Of a DNA stretch of 64,000 bases, positions 26,836 through 35,805 are shown piece after piece. Positions within the stretch are counted from its first letter, which is position 1; each line of letters starts with the position of its first letter. The translations under genes were made by a program, and so were the position numbers. This DNA is from Leptolyngbya ohadii IS1 (GTDB taxonomy: Bacteria > Cyanobacteriota > Cyanobacteriia > Elainellales > Elainellaceae), in NCBI RefSeq assembly GCF_002215035.1, contig NZ_NKFP01000006.1, forward strand, positions 880,530-944,529, in the 5' to 3' direction. The notes beneath the pieces were generated by a model. It was given only the letters and a program-made list of their open reading frames with translations, did no database searches and was not told the origin of the DNA.

Positions 26836-27578
26836 TGGCTTTCTTACGTATGGCTTCCACCAAACTGACTGCTCTTCAATCCACTGCAATCCGACAGGGT
26901 ATTGTCCTCTTTGCGCTGGCAATGGCGGCGGCGATCGTTCTGCCAAATTACTGGACTCACAGCTGGGCGTGGAATCGGCTGCCTGAAATCGCACAGATTA
27001 AACCGCTTAAACAGATTCAGCAACAGGGCATTACGCTCAACGGCTGGCAAACCCTCAGCCAAAAACCGATCGAGATTGGCGGGCATTCCTGGTCGGTGCA
27101 GGCGATTGTCCCTGAGGCACAGGCTGCTACGGCAACCCCACAAACTACAGCGCTGGTGCTGCTGCGTCCCCAAACCTGGATTCGTGATTTGCCCCAGGTT
27201 GATTGGATGGATATCAACGGCATTCAGCAGTGGCGCACCGATTCCGTGCGATCGATTCAGTTTACGGTTGCCCTGCCAGACGGACAAGCTATCCCAGTCA
27301 CGGCTCGTTTTTTGCGCGGCTGGACGGAGGAACGCACCTACGCCGTTGTGCAGTGGTATGTCTGGTCAACGGGAGGCAGTCCTTCCCCGACGGACTGGTT
27401 TTGGGCAAACCAGATAGCTCGCTGGCGCAGACAGCCCCCCCAGCCCTGGATTGCAGTCAGCGTGATGCAGCCCATCGATCCTTTGGGAAATATTGAAACG
27501 GTGCATCAATCGCTGGCAGTCCTGGCACAGCAAATTCAAACCCAACTCATTGAAACGGCGCTCAAATCTTCGTCCTAG
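26835..27578 (+). CDS. cyanoexosortase B system-associated protein (EpsI-like)
   Basis: 247 residues; N-terminal membrane anchor (IVLFALAMAAAIVLPNYW), then a soluble domain of EpsI/DUF3485 type as found fused to or beside exosortases. Conserved aromatic-rich core includes RTYAVVQWYVWS. ATG overlaps the exosortase TGA (TGATG), so the two are translationally coupled and very probably form a complex or act in the same step. Exact function of these partner proteins is not established. Confidence 0.88.
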   Translation: MAFLRMASTKLTALQSTAIRQGIVLFALAMAAAIVLPNYWTHSWAWNRLPEIAQIKPLKQIQQQGITLNGWQTLSQKPIEIGGHSWSVQAIVPEAQAATATPQTTALVLLRPQTWIRDLPQVDWMDINGIQQWRTDSVRSIQFTVALPDGQAIPVTARFLRGWTEERTYAVVQWYVWSTGGSPSPTDWFWANQIARWRRQPPQPWIAVSVMQPIDPLGNIETVHQSLAVLAQQIQTQLIETALKSSS

Positions 27579-27742
27579 GGGGTATTTCCCGTGGATTTCG
27601 AGTTTGCGATCGTCTGGCTGTCAGGATTGTCGTTTTCTTCATGCTCGGTTCTCCTCGAAACTGGGGGCTAGGGGGCGGTTCGGATCACTCGGATCACAGC
27701 GATCTCGTCTCAAGCAAATTCCCAGACTGCACACATGACGCC

Positions 27743-27774
27743 AATGTTTGACGCCCATAAGGTTTGATGCCCAT
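27743..27774. repeat. 16-bp tandem duplication across the exporter start
   Basis: AATGTTTGACGCCCAT (27743-27758) and AAGGTTTGATGCCCAT (27759-27774), two mismatches. The second copy supplies an AAGG ribosome-binding site, an in-frame ATG at 27767 and the first bases of ATG 27773. Confidence 0.8.
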
Positions 27775-28984
27775 GCTGCGCCAATTTACGACCTGTTCGA
27801 TCGCTGCTCTGGTCTGGGCGACTCAGGCAAATGTCTTTTACCAAGCGGCTCTTGCCAGTCCCGATAATCAGCCCAATGCACGCAGTTTAGAAGCCTCGAA
27901 TGCAGAAGCACCCGATCGCTCCGCACAGCCACTCCAGGTGGATCGCGCCCCATCCCGATCGCTCCCTGAGCCAGAAGGTTTTTGGGGAATTGGCGATCGT
28001 TCCCAGCCCTCGAACTTGACGCCCGATGAGTTTGATTCCTATCGGTTGGGAGCGGGAGATTCCCTGTTTGTGACGGTGTTCCGCTTCCCCGATCTGAATT
28101 TCCAAAACTCGGTCGATCCGGCAGGTAATATTCTGGTGCCGCTGGTGGGAGCGTTACCCGTCGCAGGCTTAACCCTGGCGGAAGCAAAAACCAGAATTCA
28201 AACAGCGCTCGATCGCTATGTTATTGAGCCGCAGATTGATGTAATTTTGACCGGACAGCGTCCAGTTTCGGTGACGATCGTGGGGGAGGTAGTCCGTCCG
28301 GGCTTCTATCCGTTGCAGGCTCCTCAATTGACCACGGCTCTCATCACGGCGGGGGGGACAACGGGACGGGCAGATCTGCGATCGATTCGAGTTCAGCGGC
28401 AAATGCCGGATGGTTCTCTGCGCGATCGTGAAATTGATCTTTACACCCCCTTTTCCCAGGCGCAAACTCTGCCCGATCTGCGGCTCAGCGACGGCGATAC
28501 GATCGTGATTCCAAATCTAACTGACGGCAGCGGCTATGACCGGGAACTGATGGCGCGATCGACGCTGTCCCAGCAGCAAATCCGGATTCGGGTGATGAAC
28601 TATGCTGCCGGAAATGGCGGTGGAATGGGAACGATGACCCTGCCCAGCGGTAGTCGGTTTCTGGATGCCATTACTGCGATGCCGCTTGATCTCAATAGTG
28701 CCGATATTCGGAAAATTGCGCTGGTGCGCTTCGACGAACAGCAGCAAAAAGCCGTTAGTCAGGAATTGGACGGGAAGAAGGCGATGCTGGGGGATTCAGC
28801 GCAAGATCCAATGCTGGAAAACAACGATGTGATTGTGATTGGTCGTACTTGGGTTGCCAGAATTACCTATGCGCTCAATACATTCACTCAGCCATTTCGG
28901 GATGTGCTGGGCTTTCTGCTGTTTTTTCAATCGCTAGGCAATAGTGCAGCCAATCTGTTCAGCCCTAACGGGCGATCGAATTAG
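27773..28984 (+). CDS. polysaccharide export protein, Wza-like (Poly_export/SLBB)
   Basis: About 404 residues. ATG 27773 is preferred: MLRQFTTCSIAALVWATQ begins a clean signal peptide and AAGG lies 10 bases upstream; ATG 27767 and TTG 27764 are alternatives. The polysaccharide-export domain starts at YRLGAGDSLFVTVFR (about residue 88), followed by two SLBB-type segments (VTIVGEVVRPGFYPL and a second near residue 265). It should form the outer-membrane channel for exopolysaccharide together with the Wzc-like protein encoded next. No lipobox Cys at the cleavage site, so unlike E. coli Wza it may not be a lipoprotein. Confidence 0.9.
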   Translation: MLRQFTTCSIAALVWATQANVFYQAALASPDNQPNARSLEASNAEAPDRSAQPLQVDRAPSRSLPEPEGFWGIGDRSQPSNLTPDEFDSYRLGAGDSLFVTVFRFPDLNFQNSVDPAGNILVPLVGALPVAGLTLAEAKTRIQTALDRYVIEPQIDVILTGQRPVSVTIVGEVVRPGFYPLQAPQLTTALITAGGTTGRADLRSIRVQRQMPDGSLRDREIDLYTPFSQAQTLPDLRLSDGDTIVIPNLTDGSGYDRELMARSTLSQQQIRIRVMNYAAGNGGGMGTMTLPSGSRFLDAITAMPLDLNSADIRKIALVRFDEQQQKAVSQELDGKKAMLGDSAQDPMLENNDVIVIGRTWVARITYALNTFTQPFRDVLGFLLFFQSLGNSAANLFSPNGRSN

Positions 28985-29108
28985 GAGCGGCAAAGATTCA
29001 ATCACAGGACTCAGGCACAGGATTCAAGCAATAAATCTCGCCAGGCTACGCCAAATTGAATCACCCGACAACGCGATCGCGATTCGGCAGGACACTCAGG
29101 GAACAATA

Positions 29109-29134
29109 GGGCTGGAAAATCATCGGGCTGGAAA
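29109..29134. repeat. short direct duplication before the BY-kinase gene
   Basis: GGGCTGGAAA at 29109-29118 and 29125-29134, a 16-bp period, ending 12 bases before ATG 29147. Confidence 0.65.
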
Positions 29135-29146
29135 GGGCTATACCCC

Positions 29147-31459
29147 ATGACTCCCCCCTTCATTAAGCGATACTGGATTGCTGTCGATCGGCATAAATGG
29201 GTTGGAATCGCCGGATTTTTGCTCATAGCAGGGCTTTCGGGTGTGGCGGCAGTGCTGCAACCTCCCCCTAGCGAAACCTATGTGTCTGAGGGCATTTTGA
29301 CCTACGGAACACCGCCAGATACCTTTTCTGCAACTGGATCAGCCCTACAACAACAGGGGCAGGCAGTCACGAAAGAAATGCTGTTGTCGGAGCAGGTAAT
29401 CAACGCGGCGATTCAGCAGCTCGAAGCCGAGAACGTTCGCCTTTCGCCCCAGATACTCCTGCGGCGCACGAAAGTCACTGTGACGGGCAACGAGTCTGCG
29501 GCTGGGAGTGAGGGCAAGTCAGCTCCTCAGGCTCTGCGGATCAAAGTCACTTACCAGGACGGCAGCGAAGCGCGATCGCAAACGGTGATTACAGCACTCA
29601 TGCAAGCCATGATCGACCAGAGCCGTCAGTTTAATATGCAGCAGTTGCGGCGCGTGATCGACAACCTGAATCAGCTTTTGCCCAAGGTAACGGGAGAACT
29701 GCGATCGGCAGAAGGGCGGCTGGAAAACTATGTACGGCGGGAAGGAACGGCGATCGACGCAGCGGAAAGCGGCAGTTTGCTAACGGCAATTACGGGAAGC
29801 CAGCAGCAGCAGCGGCAAATTCGGCTTGCCCTCACGGGAATTAATGCCCAGCTGCAAAGCTTGCAGACCCGCCTGGGAATGACCCCCGAAGAGGCATATC
29901 TGGCTTCTGCCCTCAGTGCCGACCCGATCGTGGCAGACCTGCGGGCACGCATTTACCAGGTGGAATCCCAGCAGCAGATTTTCGCTAAAACCCTGCGCCC
30001 CGATCATCCTACGATGCTGGAACTCCGCGATCAGCTCGATGTCTTTGAACAGCAGCTTCAGATGCGGGTTGGGGAGGTACTGGGCGGAAATTTCCGGGTC
30101 AATCCCTTAGGAGACGGCAGGGTAGGTGGGGCAGCAGATAGAACACAGGAGCGATCGTCCATCGCGCTACAGCAAATTCGGCAGGCAAGCAGTCTAGATC
30201 CGGCGCGGCAGGCGTTAGCAGACACCCTGGTGGCACTGGCAACCCAGCAACAGACGCTTCAGCAGCAGTTAACCGACCTGGCGCGATCGGAACAGGAATT
30301 GCGGCAAGAGTACGCCCAGATTCCTAACCGACAGCTAGAACAGCAGCGACTTCTTCAGCAGGTCGCCCTCAAGCAAGCTTTCTATGATCAGGTACAGACA
30401 AGACTGGCGGATGCAAGGCTGGCACAGGAAGAAACGGTGGGCAGTTTAGTCGTTGCCGAGCCACCAGAAGCGGAGGCAATCCTGGAAGCCCGGTTGAGTG
30501 GCAGTGTGATTGTGCTGCTGGGCGGCGTCCTGGGAGTGCTGGTGGGCGGTGGACTGGTGATGCTGCTGGGCATGATTGATCCCACGTTCTACACCCCGGA
30601 GGATATTCAGGCAGCGTTGCGCCAGCAGGAAGTTCCCGTGTTGGGCATTTTGCCCTTGCTCCCCCAGGACTTGGAGGAGACAGAACTATTGCCTGGATCG
30701 CTCCCCCTGGTGGTGGCGAATTCGCCCTATCTCGATCGCTATGAGCGGCTGAGAACAGCGCTGAAGCGAATGGGCAATGAAACCGAAACGCAGGTTATTC
30801 TCGTCACCAGCACGGTGAGCGGTGAAGGCAAAACGGTCACGGCATACAATTTGGCAATCGCTGGAGCCAGGGCGGGCAAAAAAACGCTGCTGATTGAAGC
30901 GGATCTTCGATCGCCCTCCCACTCTGCCTGCCTGAATCTTCCCAGTGCTGAACCTGCTACAAAATCGGCAGCATATTGCCAGTCCACAGGTCAGTCCACG
31001 TATCAGTCCACGTATCAGTCCACGTACTATCAGCCCGATCGCTGTATTCAACCTGTTCTGGCGATCGATCACCTGTTTGTGGTGCCCAGTCCTGCTCCCC
31101 AGCGCTATGCCGTTGCCCTGCTGGAATCCCCTGAAATGCGCCAGCTCATCGAAACCGCACGGGAACAGTTTGATTGGGTGATTGTCGATACCCCTGCCTT
31201 GAGTCGATCGAGCGACGCCCTGCTGCTGGAACCCCTCACAGATGGCATTTTGCTGGTAGCGCGTCCTGGTTTGACGGAGGAAGGCATCCTGACCGAAACG
31301 ACACAGCAGTTTCTTGAATCCGAGGACATTCAGTTTTTTGGCGTCATGATTAATGGGGCAGACCTTGCCCTAGCCGAAGACGAGTTCACTGCCGAACCAT
31401 CAGCAGTGCCAATCGATGCCCTCTATCCAGAAGTGGCTCAGTCAGAAGCAGCGGGTTAA
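29147..31459 (+). CDS. polysaccharide co-polymerase / bacterial tyrosine autokinase (Wzc-like)
   Basis: 770 residues. N-terminal membrane helix (IAGFLLIAGLSGVAAVL), a Wzz-type periplasmic domain with long coiled coil (about 190-430), second membrane helix (SVIVLLGGVLGVLVGGGLVML, near 450), then a cytoplasmic BY-kinase domain: Walker A VSGEGKT (about 556), Walker A' LLIEADLR (Glu where the consensus has Asp) and Walker B WVIVDTP. Between A' and B lies an unusual insertion, residues 612-629, with tandem QSTY units. The C terminus has only one Tyr, so the usual Tyr cluster is missing. Works with the upstream exporter to control chain length and export. Confidence 0.9.
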   Translation: MTPPFIKRYWIAVDRHKWVGIAGFLLIAGLSGVAAVLQPPPSETYVSEGILTYGTPPDTFSATGSALQQQGQAVTKEMLLSEQVINAAIQQLEAENVRLSPQILLRRTKVTVTGNESAAGSEGKSAPQALRIKVTYQDGSEARSQTVITALMQAMIDQSRQFNMQQLRRVIDNLNQLLPKVTGELRSAEGRLENYVRREGTAIDAAESGSLLTAITGSQQQQRQIRLALTGINAQLQSLQTRLGMTPEEAYLASALSADPIVADLRARIYQVESQQQIFAKTLRPDHPTMLELRDQLDVFEQQLQMRVGEVLGGNFRVNPLGDGRVGGAADRTQERSSIALQQIRQASSLDPARQALADTLVALATQQQTLQQQLTDLARSEQELRQEYAQIPNRQLEQQRLLQQVALKQAFYDQVQTRLADARLAQEETVGSLVVAEPPEAEAILEARLSGSVIVLLGGVLGVLVGGGLVMLLGMIDPTFYTPEDIQAALRQQEVPVLGILPLLPQDLEETELLPGSLPLVVANSPYLDRYERLRTALKRMGNETETQVILVTSTVSGEGKTVTAYNLAIAGARAGKKTLLIEADLRSPSHSACLNLPSAEPATKSAAYCQSTGQSTYQSTYQSTYYQPDRCIQPVLAIDHLFVVPSPAPQRYAVALLESPEMRQLIETAREQFDWVIVDTPALSRSSDALLLEPLTDGILLVARPGLTEEGILTETTQQFLESEDIQFFGVMINGADLALAEDEFTAEPSAVPIDALYPEVAQSEAAG
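30980..31027. repeat. four 12-bp in-frame tandem units (QSTG, QSTY x3) in the BY-kinase
   Basis: CAGTCCACAGGT (30980-30991), CAGTCCACGTAT twice (30992-31015) and CAGTCCACGTAC (31016-31027). In frame; copy number changes would add or remove a Tyr-containing tetrapeptide. Confidence 0.95.
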
Positions 31460-31610
31460 CCCCTGTTGGGAGCAGCGTTAAAAATCGCGCCTATGCTGCT
31501 AGGATACGCAGTCAGGATAAACAGTATCAGATTCAGCCCAATGCTCAGGTCAAACGCTCGCATTCAAGATTGAAGCAAGTTTCGCCTTCATGTCCCATAC
31601 GAATGCTGCC

Positions 31611-31669
31611 AATCAAGAAGTGCCGATCGAGAAGTGCTGTAAATCAAGTGCTGTCAATCATATTGTGTC
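31611..31669. repeat. irregular 14-16-bp tandem series
   Basis: Four successive units with cores AGAAGTGCCG, AGAAGTGCTGT, AAGTGCTGTC and ATTGTGTC, each beginning AATC or ATCG. Degenerate, but the periodicity is clear by eye. Confidence 0.6.
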
Positions 31670-31748
31670 AATCGATAGAACAATACCTTGAAATTGTTTG
31701 GCAAATGTTCTAGACATTCTGATGGTTCAAAGTTTAGAGGTTTGGTCT

Positions 31749-31778
31749 TCTTTGGGGACAATATCTTTGGGGACAATA
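31749..31778. repeat. perfect 15-bp tandem duplication
   Basis: TCTTTGGGGACAATA at 31749-31763 and again at 31764-31778 with no mismatch. Confidence 0.95.
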
Positions 31779-32028
31779 CCAGGAATCTTCAATCGTATCC
31801 TCGATGCTATTGGGTTGACAGAAGAGCTAGGGCATTTTATGAAGGAAAACTGCATCGTATTGTCCTTCAAACAGTTTCGTCCTAGTTTTTCGACGCTGCT
31901 CTCGCTGGCGATAGACTGATTTCTCTTCTAACGGTTTGTCTTCGCTGTTCGTCTACCCATCCGCGTTCCCGCAACTGCATTTGATCCAGTTTTCAACCCT
32001 TTTAAAATGAGCTAAAGAAATATAAAGC

Positions 32029-35000
32029 TTGATCCCATCCGCAAACAGCATTAACCTTTCTGCTCAAGCTGCTGCTTCAATGAAACCCTGGTCACGAAAA
32101 GCACTCATTATTTTCTTAATTCTCCAGATTGCGGTTGCAGTAGGGTTAACGGGATATGGGGCATGGCGCGATGCAGGGGTTCGCCCCCAGGAAAGCCTCT
32201 GTCAAACGGCGATCGATTATCGTTCTCTCTCTGCGGTAATTCAGTGCTACCCCTGGGCAATTTTGCTGGGTCTGGAGATGCTCATCGCAGTTACGGCAAC
32301 GGGAGTCGTCGCTGCGTCGATCGCCATAGCAAACAGGGCAAGGCAGCGGGCTGAAACCGATCGCCAGCGGGTCGAAGCAGCTTTGCGGCAAAACGAATGG
32401 CGATGGCAGCGGCTTAACAGCTTTCTACCGACGGTAATCTATACGCTCATTCGCTATCCAGACGGCTCTTCCAGGCTGGAATATATCAGTGCTGCCTGCG
32501 AGGAAATTTATGAGATTGATCAGGTGGAGTTCTTGGTCAATCCCAGCCTTTTCTGGCAGTCGGTTCATCCTGAAGATGTGGCAGCCCATCAAGCGGCGGG
32601 GGATCGCAGCATTCGCACCCTGGAACCCTACTCCCATGAATTCCGTATCATCACGCCCTCTGGCAAGGTCAAGTGGCTCCGGGCTAGCTCTCAGCCAGAG
32701 CTGCGTCGTACGGGTTGTGTCGTCTGGCATGGCGTTGTCCTGGACATCACTGACCTGAAGCAGACCGAGCTGAAGTTACGTCAGCAGGAAACTTTCCTTC
32801 GTAGCATCTATGAGGGCGTTGAGGAAGCGATTTTTGTAGTGGATGTTCTGGAAAACGGCGAACTTCGCTATGCCTCTACCAATGCTGCTCATCAGCGGCT
32901 CACGGGCATTTCCTTGGCTCAGATTCAGGGCAAGATGCCCTGCGAACTAGACGTGACAGAATGGGAAAAAGTGACGCAGAATTACCAGAACTGTGTCGAT
33001 CGCCGCAGCAGTTTGAGCTACGAGGAAGTCGTCACGATCCAGGGACGCGAAACAAACTGGTACACCACGCTAACCCCCCTGTTGGATGGGTTCGATCGCG
33101 TCTATCGCATTATTGGTACCAGTCTTTGTATTGATGAGCTGAAAAAGACCGAGCTAGAACTGCGGAAAGTCTTGCAGTATATCGACCTGCACTTTGAAAA
33201 TTCGCCTCTTGCCATCATCGAATGGGATGTGGACGATCGCGCGGTTCGCTGGTCAAAACAGGCAGAGCAAATTTTTGGCTGGCGGGCGGATGAAGTCAAA
33301 GGTTCGCCGCTGCGGGAATGGAAGTTTGTCCATGAAGAGGACGCAGAGCTGCTGAATCAATTGGCAAAACCCCTATTCCAGGGACAGCTGCCCAGTTTCG
33401 CTATTCTAAACCGCAACTATACCAAGGATGGTCGAATCATTGCCTGCGAGTGGTACAACTCCTCGGTATTCGATGAGGCAGGTAACTTAATCTCCGTTCT
33501 TTCCTTTGTGCAGGATGTGACTGAACGGCAGCGAACCCAGAAAGCACTGCATGATAGTGAAGCCCGGTTTCAGCGCATTGTCGATGTTGCACCCAGCATG
33601 ATCTATATCATCGTTCACTATCCGAACGGGGTACAGCGGTATGAGTATGTTAGCTCTGCCTGCCGCGATATTCTTGAACTGGAGCCGCAGGATTTACTGG
33701 ATCATACCCATCTCATTTACGACCATACCCATCCAGACGATCGCCCTGAACTCCGCCGTGCGGTTGCCTTGAGCGAAGAGAGAATGGAACCCCTTAGCCA
33801 TACCTGGCGGTGGATAACACCTTCTGGTCAGTGTAAGTGGCTGGAATGCCGTTCCCGACCAGAACAACGGAACGATGGGGCGATCGAGTGGTACGGTGTC
33901 TTGGTGGATGTCACCGATCGGGAACTAGCATTTGCCCAACTGCGGGACAGTGAAGCTGCGATGGCAGCCGTCCTGAAGTCTGTGCCCGATTTAATTGTGC
34001 GATTCAACCGCGAAGGGATTCAGCTGGAGTACCACAACGGCGGCAGTGTTTCTACTTTGAAGCACTTTGATTCGGGTCGTCCCTGCTCGGTCTACAAAAT
34101 TTTGCCGGAAGCGATCGCCCATCAGCGGCTCGAACTGATTCATCGGGCAATTGCAACAGGGGAAATGCAAATTCACGAGTATGTGCTGGAGATTGAGGGT
34201 GCCTCCAGGCATGAAGAAGCCCGCATTGTCCGCAACAGCAGTGAGGATGTATTTATCTTTATTCGCGACATTACAGAGCGGATGCGAATTGAAGCGGAAC
34301 GGAAACGTGCCGAGGCAGACTTACAGCAGGCAAAAGAAGCCGCAGAAGCCGCTAACCGCTCCAAGAGCCTATTCCTGGCAAACATGAGTCATGAACTGCG
34401 GACGCCCCTGAATGCGATCCTGGGGTTTGCCCAACTGCTTCAGCGCGATCCCTATCTCACGACTCAGCAGCGCGATCAGCTGACCGTTATTAACCGCAAC
34501 GGTGAACACCTGCTCAGCCTGATTAATGAAGTGCTGTCCGTTGCCAAGATCGAAGCCAATCAAGTTACGCCCAATTTTAGTCTGGTTCATCTGTCCCTCT
34601 TCCTCGATCGTCTGGCGGAAACCTTCCAGCCCACGATCGACCGAAAAGGACTGACCCTGCGGATCGATCGATCGGCGGATTTACCTCCGTGGATTAAAAC
34701 CGATGAGGCAAAACTTCGTCAGATCCTCAACAACCTGTTGGAGAACGCGATTAAATTCACCCAATCGGGACAGGTGCAGGTCGGCGTTGCCCAGGGGCGA
34801 TCGCCAGATTTTCTCAGGTTCAGCGTGAGCGATACCGGATGCGGCATTGCAGCAGCAGAAATGGGCAAGCTGTTTGAGGCATTTATCCAAACCCAGTCGG
34901 GCAGGCAGTCGGGGCAGGGGTCGGGCTTGGGGCTGTTCATCTGTCGGCGGTTGGTTCAGCTTCTGGGCGGCGAGATTTGGGTGAATAGCCAGCCAGGACA

Positions 35001-35805
35001 GGGGACAACCTTCGAGTTTGAAATTCAGGCGACGGCGGAGCAGATGGAGGATCGTTCGCTCCCCCTGGCGCAACGAGTCATTGGGCTGGCTGCGGGTCAG
35101 CCCCGCTACCGGATTCTGGTTGTGGATGACGTGGCAACCAATCGACTATTTCTGGTGCATTTGCTAGAGGAAGTTGGGTTTGAGGTACATCAGGCGAGTA
35201 CGGGTTCGGAGGCAATCGCCCAGTGGCAGCAGCACCAACCCCACCTGATCTGGCTGGATTTACGCTTACCTGAACTGAGCGGCTATGAAGTGGCTCAGCA
35301 AATTCGCAGAGCGGAAGGTTTTTCTCGCCCCGCAGACGGGCAAACTGCCTATAGGGGAACCGATCCATTGCCTCAGCGCAGCCCTCGAACCATTCTGATC
35401 GCAATTTCTGCCAGCATCTTCGAGGAAGATCAGCAGCGCATCCTTGCCTTTGGCTTCAATGATTCGATCGGTAAACCCTGCTCAGAAACGCTGATTTTTG
35501 ACATGATTGCCAAGTACCTCCCTGTTGAGTATGAGTACAGTGTCCCGACGATCGATGGAGAAATTTTCGCGGATGCCGATGCTGCCCTGTTTCAAGATCA
35601 GGTAAAAGCCACTTTGCTAGAAATGCCCCAGAACTGGCGACAGCAGCTTTACAGTGCTTCGGTCGCGGGGGACGATGAAACCGCCTTGAAACTGGTGGAG
35701 CAACTTCCTGAGTACCAGTCTGCGGTGAAGACGCTGTTTACCAACCTCATTGGGGAATTCCAGCTCGAAAAAATCATGCTCTGGCTTGAGTCGATATCGC
35801 CATGA
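32029..35805 (+). CDS. hybrid sensor histidine kinase with two TM helices, five PAS domains and a receiver
   Basis: 1,258 residues from TTG 32029; ATG 32080 (MKPWSRKALIIF) is an equally possible start, and neither has a clear ribosome-binding site. Two membrane helices (about 25-45 and 75-100) flank a short periplasmic loop. Then PAS/PAC domains at roughly 120-245, 250-370, 375-500, 510-640 and 645-755, several ending in the PAC motif DITE/DVTE-R. HisKA with phospho-acceptor His788 (MSHELRTPL), HATPase with NNLLENAIKF, DTGCGI and GSGLGL, a receiver with phospho-acceptor Asp1077 (WLDLRLPE), and a helical C-terminal tail. A stress or redox/light sensor type; ligand unknown. Its TGA overlaps the next ATG. 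Confidence 0.92.
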   Translation: MIPSANSINLSAQAAASMKPWSRKALIIFLILQIAVAVGLTGYGAWRDAGVRPQESLCQTAIDYRSLSAVIQCYPWAILLGLEMLIAVTATGVVAASIAIANRARQRAETDRQRVEAALRQNEWRWQRLNSFLPTVIYTLIRYPDGSSRLEYISAACEEIYEIDQVEFLVNPSLFWQSVHPEDVAAHQAAGDRSIRTLEPYSHEFRIITPSGKVKWLRASSQPELRRTGCVVWHGVVLDITDLKQTELKLRQQETFLRSIYEGVEEAIFVVDVLENGELRYASTNAAHQRLTGISLAQIQGKMPCELDVTEWEKVTQNYQNCVDRRSSLSYEEVVTIQGRETNWYTTLTPLLDGFDRVYRIIGTSLCIDELKKTELELRKVLQYIDLHFENSPLAIIEWDVDDRAVRWSKQAEQIFGWRADEVKGSPLREWKFVHEEDAELLNQLAKPLFQGQLPSFAILNRNYTKDGRIIACEWYNSSVFDEAGNLISVLSFVQDVTERQRTQKALHDSEARFQRIVDVAPSMIYIIVHYPNGVQRYEYVSSACRDILELEPQDLLDHTHLIYDHTHPDDRPELRRAVALSEERMEPLSHTWRWITPSGQCKWLECRSRPEQRNDGAIEWYGVLVDVTDRELAFAQLRDSEAAMAAVLKSVPDLIVRFNREGIQLEYHNGGSVSTLKHFDSGRPCSVYKILPEAIAHQRLELIHRAIATGEMQIHEYVLEIEGASRHEEARIVRNSSEDVFIFIRDITERMRIEAERKRAEADLQQAKEAAEAANRSKSLFLANMSHELRTPLNAILGFAQLLQRDPYLTTQQRDQLTVINRNGEHLLSLINEVLSVAKIEANQVTPNFSLVHLSLFLDRLAETFQPTIDRKGLTLRIDRSADLPPWIKTDEAKLRQILNNLLENAIKFTQSGQVQVGVAQGRSPDFLRFSVSDTGCGIAAAEMGKLFEAFIQTQSGRQSGQGSGLGLFICRRLVQLLGGEIWVNSQPGQGTTFEFEIQATAEQMEDRSLPLAQRVIGLAAGQPRYRILVVDDVATNRLFLVHLLEEVGFEVHQASTGSEAIAQWQQHQPHLIWLDLRLPELSGYEVAQQIRRAEGFSRPADGQTAYRGTDPLPQRSPRTILIAISASIFEEDQQRILAFGFNDSIGKPCSETLIFDMIAKYLPVEYEYSVPTIDGEIFADADAALFQDQVKATLLEMPQNWRQQLYSASVAGDDETALKLVEQLPEYQSAVKTLFTNLIGEFQLEKIMLWLESISP

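Larger units (their letters stand above)
31460..32028. other. repeat-bearing gap between BY-kinase and sensor kinase genes
   Basis: About 570 bases. Contains an irregular 14-16-bp repeat series with core AAGTGCTG (about 31611-31669) and a perfect 15-bp tandem duplication (31749-31778). Two short overlapping frames (31688-31919) cross the repeats and lack ribosome-binding sites; I do not accept them. Promoter of the downstream kinase pair is expected here. Confidence 0.6.

Noticed and set aside
31688-31919. Two overlapping short plus-strand ORFs
   Set aside because: They cross a perfect 15-bp duplication in different frames and lack start signals.
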